Part shown: in pieces, positions 45,120 to 64,000 of the stretch
Numbering within the stretch: the stretch's first letter is position 1
How the letters are laid out: every line of letters starts with the position of its first letter
Assembly (NCBI GenBank): GCA_003117195.1
Contig: BDSI01000142.1
Coordinates: 1 to 64,000 of the forward strand
DNA from: Eudorina sp. 2006-703-Eu-15
Taxonomy: Eukaryota > Chlorophyta > Chlorophyceae > Chlamydomonadales > Volvocaceae
DNA: 64,000 bases
Direction of reading: 5' to 3'
Program-made: the position numbers and the translations under genes
The notes under the pieces: generated by a model
The model's input: the letters and a program-made list of their open reading frames with translations, nothing else
Told to the model about the DNA's origin: nothing
Database searches by the model: none

Positions 45120-45892
45120 CTGACAGATGGCGGGGAGGCTGGAGGCGGATTTTGCTTGTGAGCGCGGAAGGAACATCCACGGTGGTGGCATTTGGAGGAG
45201 GAGGGGCGGGGAGAAAGCACGGCCGGGAGGGGGGAAGGAGAAGTGGATGGGGTGACGGGGCCGATGATGAGGGCGTCCCATGGGTCGGTGAGGGGCCTGT
45301 ACGGCACGTATGTGACGACCGTGTGTACGGTTTCTGACGACGGCCTGTACGGAGACTGTCCGGTGCACCAATCAAGGTGGCGCGGATCCGGTGATTCTGT
45401 GTGTGTGTGTGTGTGTGTGTGTGGTGAGGCCGCGTGTGGCTACGGCCGTCACCGATGACCTGGGGGGGGGGCCGTCGTCCCCGCACTGTTAATGCCGTAC
45501 CGTTGTTCAACCAGCCTGCGTGTATGTGTTGACGACGGCCGCCCTGGCTGCAACAGCACTGCTGGCCAGACAGACAGACGCACGAACGCACGCACTGCTG
45601 GATGATGGATGGGCCCGCCCGCCCTGCTGACAGCACTGGGCCCGCCCGTTACGCACGTACTGCTGGATGACGGGTGTGCGGCCTGCTGCTGACAAGGCGG
45701 CATACGTGACAGAGGGCCCGCCGAGCAGCCTATCCACCGGCTGGTTACGACATCAGTGTCACGCAGCCGACATCACTGAGGCAATCCTGGCGTGCTGGTA
45801 ACCTGGTGTAGTGGCCGGTATGGCTGCATGCCCCCCCCCGCGGGTGATGGAGGATGGGTGCGCAGTCCTTGGTAGGGGTTGATGAGACGAGG

Positions 45893-46023
45893 CACCTACG
45901 AGCTATCTGGGCCCGTTGGAACACCCGGTCGGGATACGGGTCCACCTTGTAACGGTTACGTTACATCACATCACTGACATCGCACGTTGATCCGCATTCG
46001 GGGTCCGCTGTAACGTTCATTCG
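45893..46023 (+). repeat. R3 repeat, two ends in direct orientation
   Basis: GAACACCCGGTCGGGATACG, GGTCCACCTTGTAACGGTTA and CGTTACATCAC lie at 45917-45970. GGGGTCCGCTGTAACGTTCA follows at 45998-46017. The first matches 2890-2975 (inverted); the second matches 16374-16400. Confidence 0.75.
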
Positions 46024-47523
46024 TTCATCGCATTGCAGGACTGTATGTCACGGCCGTCGGTCGTCCATCCGTCTCGTCTTACGTATCATTTCGACAGGTT
46101 TTAACCCTGTAACCCATTTCGACAGGTTTTAACCCTGTAACCCATCACGTCTACCACACATCAGAGTCTGCTGCTGTACGTCAAGCAAGACCGATAGACC
46201 GTACGTAGTGCGTCACCTCCTATATATATACGAGCCCCCAAGATAGAGGGGGTTGACTTGCGTGGTGGCTGCTGGTGGGGTTCATTGGTTAGTTAGTTAG
46301 TCGATCGTGGGGCGCGCGGCGCAGCGACCAGCAGCTGAGCGGCGACGAACCTAACGGCGGGCGAGATCCGTCGGATAGCCGTACATCAGATACTGGCGGC
46401 GCACGGAGCTCGGATGATGGCGGGCAACGAAGGTGGATCAGCAGCTGCGCGCGCTTGCGTTGCTTGGAGGCTGCGTGATACGGTCGTACTGGTGCGTGCA
46501 GTCTGCAGTGGCATCTATCTTGACATGGTGACAAACGAATGATGCATGGACGGCTGCTTGGGCCAGGAACGCCGCCGCGGTTGCCGCCACGGCCGGCGCG
46601 CGCGCGCCAGCGCGCGCGCGCTTATGCGCGCATGGCCTTTAATAACATGATGCAAGTTCGTTGCTTGACGTCAGTAGTCGGACCGCGTGCTACGCCCGAC
46701 GTACGGCGGATGGACGGACGGACATCCACCCCGCTGGCTCGCTGGTCTCGATCGATGTTTTCACACGAGGTATATCCGCGCGAATGCATGCATCCAACCA
46801 ACACGCAAAAAGCAAAACAATGCAACAAGCGATGCAGCATCATGCATGCACATACTACGTCGTATAGCAGTCGGAGCCGTACAGACGGCGGAGGTATGGC
46901 ACAGCCTAGATAGCGAGCCTCATCATCTACGCTCACCGCACTGTCGTACATACAGCTGTACGATAACCGTACGACGCACTTAACCATCGTACGTCCATCT
47001 CTATAGTACCATCGTAGGTACGTAGTCCGTCTGGATGTCGTGATAGATGCCCGTGTTCAACGAACCGACCCGTGGGTCTCCAAGCAACGAAACACAACGA
47101 AATAACCAACCCCTCTGTCGCGCGCACTCCAAGCAGCCAACCAACCAACCAACCGCGCGCTGACCAAGCGCATCATATCGCGTTCGGAGCGCTGGCGGCA
47201 TAGATGTAGCGTCGTCAAGCTAAGTCCGAATAGGTACCTGCATATATACCTCCTTACCTACGTAATAACATGCATGCATGCGTGCGTACATTCGTCACGC
47301 ATTCCGCCGGCCAATCCAACAACAATCCAGCCGGCCGGTCTGTCTGTCTGTCCAAATTATATTAGGTAATATATAATAACCAAACAACCTGTATGTTGCG
47401 CACGCCGCAGGGGCCCGACCAACCGTGCATACGTGGCGCCTCAAACGCAACCACGCACGTCGTCCACAGATTGCGCGTGGAGCACTAGCTGCGTGCGCGA
47501 GCGAATAGCTGTTCCAAAGCCGC

Positions 47524-47573
47524 GCAGGTAGCCAGGAGGCAGGTGGGGGCAGGCCTGCCTCCTGGCTACCTGC
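47524..47573. repeat. perfect 20-bp hairpin
   Basis: The arms GCAGGTAGCCAGGAGGCAGG (47524-47543) and CCTGCCTCCTGGCTACCTGC (47554-47573) are exact reverse complements with a 10-nt loop. A second, 11-bp hairpin (GCCGGAGGCAG) is at 47779-47808. No gene is adjacent. Confidence 0.9.
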
Positions 47574-48300
47574 ACATCTACCCGCATACGTACGTACATA
47601 CTTACATACACGCATGCATGCCGAGCGTTATTATCCGCTTTTTGTCTAGCTAGCTAGCTAGCATATGAACAACGAACACCCGCGCCAGTCAGCAGCTGCG
47701 TGCATTCCCATCGATACACGCAGCGGCAGCAGGCCTACCCTCCTGCCCGCCTGCGCCTCGGTCCATCCCGCCCGCGCGCCGGAGGCAGCGAGCTAGCTGC
47801 CTCCGGCCTCGCTCCACCCATCCGCTCCCTCCCTTCCCTCCCCGCCGCCCATGGATCCACGCCCGTCCCGCCGCAGCTCATCCAATCTATCGATGCAGCA
47901 GCCCTACCTACCTGCTGCGAGTGCATTGAATCCTAGGTGGCTAGGTTGGGGCCATAGGTATGTAGGTCCGCTCGACCATCCAATCCACACACACACACAC
48001 ACACGCACAGTACGTGCTTAAATAAAACAGCGGCAGCACCATTCAGGAGCAGCAGCAACTAGATAGCTAGCCGCGTAGCTAGATTAGCTAGATAGCCACG
48101 GGCGCGTAAGAGCAGCTGCAATGTGGCGTCAGTCACGTACGAGGTACTAAGCAATAGCTAGTTAGCTAGCTGGTTAGCTAGCCAGCAGCAGCAGCAGCAG
48201 AAGCTGAAGCAAAACGTTGCGGGCAGCACCTACCAGTCGGTCCGTCGTACGTAACTACCTGCCACGCGCAGGTAGGGGCGCTCGCTCGCTGCTCGTTCGT

Positions 48301-48331
<31 letters not shown>

Positions 48332-50371
48332 TACATCAAGCTCTGTACGACAAAAGCCGTACACACGTCCGTACTACTCATCACGTACGATCCACTTACA
48401 TTTCTTCCAACGTTCTTGGGACGCGATGTACTACTAAATAAACGTCGAAAGAATACAGCGGGCGGCTCCCGAATTCCCCGAATTCCCGACCCGCCCTCTT
48501 CATGCTTTCCTTCGTAACTCCTTTCACGCAATCCGAACTATTAATCTCCCAACTCTAATCTGCTCCACGTGAAAGATACGTAGAGCATCGCACCACGATT
48601 GCCGTACGTACGTACGTACGCACATACGCCGATTTTCCGTGTTCGTGGTATGAAAGCAAGTAAGCCACGCGTGCACACGCTCATCATCACGTGCATATAT
48701 TCATACGTCCATACAAGTACGGCATTTAGACACGTACACACACACGCAGCAACTACATACAGCAGATCGACATACACGACCAGCCTGCCAGCAGCAGCAG
48801 CAGCAGTTCAGGTGAAAGTGATGATAGCCTCACAGCAGTGTATGTATACCGTACCTACTACTGTGTACGACATGTACGCATGTCCGTACAAAATGTACGG
48901 ACACGTGCACACACACGCACACACGCACACGATCGATGGCCGGAAGCAAATAAGCTAGCTGCCTGCCGCAATCTAACGGACGAACGCCCGAAACCAAACC
49001 AAACCAAACCTACCAAAGCAAGGGCGGGAGCGAGGCCTCTTATCTATCCCCGCCCCCCATTCCACTAACACATACAACCCCAAGCCCGCATAACCTTCTT
49101 TGAGCAGCGTCGTAGTCATTATTAGGTAATAAACCCCTACATACCTCACACAACTCCAGTGCAGCCACCCCTCCCCTTGATTCATAAACCCTAGTTAGTT
49201 AGCTAGTTACTTAGTTAGTTATTTCTCCCAAACCTCTTGTAAATAAAACACAGTTGAGGCTTCTGAGCGTGTGTTGCAAAGTACGTACGGCAGTACGGCC
49301 GTGCAGGCAGGGCGGGCCTTGGATGGAAAATGCGAGCGTGAGGACACGAGCTCGACAACTGCTGATGAACCACCGACCGACCACATCAATGTATGTTATG
49401 GACAACAGAGCCGTGCGTTGGGCGGGAGTGGTGGCGCGGCAGTGGTGGCGCCAGGGAAGAAGGGAGGGCACCTCTTCATAGGAGGTAGGCCCCACCGCTC
49501 GATAGGACTACTACGACAGGATTTACCCACACATCCATTCATTTTTAGCACCTACATATATAATAACACAGCACATATATACACATCATGCAATTTTCTT
49601 GTGCGGTTATTGACGATGAGGAAACCAGAGCTAGCCAGCCAGCTGCCGGGCGTAATCCATCCAGCCAACGACCGACCGACCGGGCGCGACCGTACGTGAA
49701 ATCGCAGCACCCACGCACGAACCCACCATCGGCCAGAGACACATTCTCAGCGGCGCGCCCGTACACCGGGCACATGGGGTGGACAACGTGCACAGTTCGG
49801 ATAGTACGGCGTCTGCGCCTAGAAAGCGAGCGAGGATGTACTGAGCAGCAGCCAACAGCCGAAGATGCGGCGGTTCTGAAGACCCGAAACCAACCCGCCC
49901 GTGCTCTAGCAAGCTAGCCCCATTCCGCGCGTCATTAATAATACGTACACGCAGTACTTCATCCATTCCAACATGTGAACAGACCGAAGGACAGACGCAC
50001 AGACGCACAGACGCAGGGTAAGGTCCCTTGGAGTCGGAGAGCAAGCAAGCGAGCCATCGATATGCATACGTCTAGCTGTATGTTCAGATAGAATCCGCAC
50101 CTCGAGGTCGCAAACCCAAACCCAAACCCAAACCCATCCGGAGATAGAGCGCCTCAATTGGCAGCATGCCTGCCTGCCTCCACGGCGGCCTACGTACGCC
50201 TCCACGGCGGCATCGTTTCTGGGCGACCCGTCCATTATTGCGCCTTCCTCCAGGACACACAGGCTTTCCGGCCGACAACACGGACGCTGCGCGTTGTATA
50301 TCTGTTTGCCGTGTATAGATAGATGGGCACGCAATTCGTTCCATTTCTCTTTTGGCAAAAGTAGTAACTGT

Positions 50372-50400
50372 GGTTCACCTTGTAACGGTTACATTAACTG
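50372..50400 (+). repeat. R3 core copy
   Basis: TTCACCTTGTAACGGTTACA then TTAAC. On the - strand it supplies the first TGTAA downstream of the stop of the large Pro-rich gene at 50938, about 550 nt away. Confidence 0.65.
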
Positions 50401-50696
50401 TGGCAAGTAACTGTGACAAGTAAGTTACGGTGACAGTGTAATAATTAATGCTTTGCTCGTTTGAATGTGGGCCATGGTGTCCCTCCGATAGACGATAGAC
50501 GTAAGAGCGGCATACATGCAGAACCCCGGGGGGGGGGCTTCTCGTTAAAACCCCCGTGCGTGCGTGTGCTCATCGGCTCGCGCCTTGGCGACGACGGACG
50601 ACGCTTCGTTCCGCTGATGAAGTTCGCCCGCCGCCTGCTGCCTTGACTGCTGCGCTACCTACTCGCTGTCTCTCAGGAGGTCACTGCGGGTACGTA

Positions 50697-50815
50697 CACA
50701 TATGCGGGAGCGGGTATACATATATACGGGAGCGGGTACGTATGTACGGGAGCGGGTATACATATATACGGGAGCGGGTACGTATGTACGGAAGTGGGTA
50801 CATACGTCGGTACAG
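50697..50815 (+). repeat. 21-bp tandem repeat in 3' flank
   Basis: Units alternate GGGAGCGGGTATACATATAT and GGGAGCGGGTACGTATGTAC, about six in all. They lie just beyond the stop codon of the - strand Pro-rich gene and so probably in its 3' UTR. Confidence 0.9.
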
Positions 50816-50937
50816 AACGAAGATGCGCGGTACGAGTACTTAAGAAAGCGGTGCGAAGCAAGCGGTAGGTGCAGCAATCAAGGCGCGGGATAGACCCTGA
50901 ATGGCAGCAGCCGAGCCGCGGTACATATCCGCAAGCG

Positions 50938-64000
<13,063 letters not shown>

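Larger units (their letters stand above)
43377..50937. other. long stretch between convergent genes, mostly unassigned
   Basis: The first part (43377-45700) is GC-rich and may hold a - strand gene (see 44987-45119). It carries inverted R1 fragments at 43945-43995 (GGAAATTGGTAGACATGG and TATAGGAAATTGGTAGAG). The rest, 45700-50937, is of intergenic type with GTACGTAC, TAGCTAGC and CATGCATG words. It has a perfect 20-bp hairpin (47524-47573), CA repeats (48301-48327), R3 copies (45893-46023 and 50372-50400) and a 27-bp direct duplication (46088-46142). No exon or RNA gene is convincing in that part. Confidence 0.45.

Overview
The window looks like nuclear DNA of a volvocine green alga (a relative of Chlamydomonas and Volvox). 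Exons are very GC-rich and short, and introns run from about 100 bp to 1.6 kb with GTGNG/GTAAG donors and polypyrimidine-CAG acceptors. Proteins carry long Ala, Gly, Gln and Pro homopolymers, and one gene is a Pro-rich glycoprotein of volvocine extracellular-matrix style. Simple and tandem repeats are abundant. Nothing suggests a bacterial, viral or organellar chromosome. The species call is inference.

Layout, left to right. (1) 835-1899 (+): last three exons of phosphatidylglycerophosphate synthase. (2) 2579-2740 (-): a terminal coding exon of an unidentified gene. (3) 5378-9024 (-): an unidentified three-exon gene whose introns hold minisatellites, a 34-bp inverted repeat and a polypyrimidine array. 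(4) 12224-20229 (-): 3' part of a single-pass membrane receptor with two SRCR domains separated by Pro-rich linkers. Each SRCR domain is spread over four exons with identical phases. (5) 21462-23415 (+): a decayed gene with three PAN/apple-like Cys modules, carrying in-frame stops and frameshifts. (6) 25776-35423 (+): a 13-exon Raf-like (TKL) protein kinase of about 961 residues. (7) 37729-37823 (+): tRNA-Gln(CTG) with a 23-nt intron. (8) 39362-43376 (+): a seven-exon, probably plastid-targeted NAD(P)-binding (NmrA/SDR-like) protein of 320 residues. (9) 50938-64000 (-): 3' part of a very large Pro-rich membrane protein. It has a 36-bp minisatellite encoding a 12-residue repeat, a small ectodomain, one membrane helix and a tail of about 860 residues.

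Exon coordinates for these genes were worked out by hand. They were kept only where donor, acceptor, phase and protein family agreed, and every internal junction in the kinase, NAD(P)-binding, SRCR and Pro-rich genes closes in phase. Genes 4 and 9 continue beyond, or lose their 5' end at, the edge of what can be read.

The genes do not form a pathway. The common theme is surface biology (two receptor-like membrane proteins and a PAN-module relic) next to housekeeping and signalling genes. The repeat landscape is the most distinctive part. It includes an intronic repeat family (R1) shared by several genes, a 150-bp intronic repeat (R2) next to GT microsatellites in two genes, and a short TIR-like family (R3) built on GGGTCC-C-TTGTAAC. 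There is also a tandem array that duplicates a splice donor, and an AT-rich, palindrome-dense patch resembling volvocine organelle DNA.
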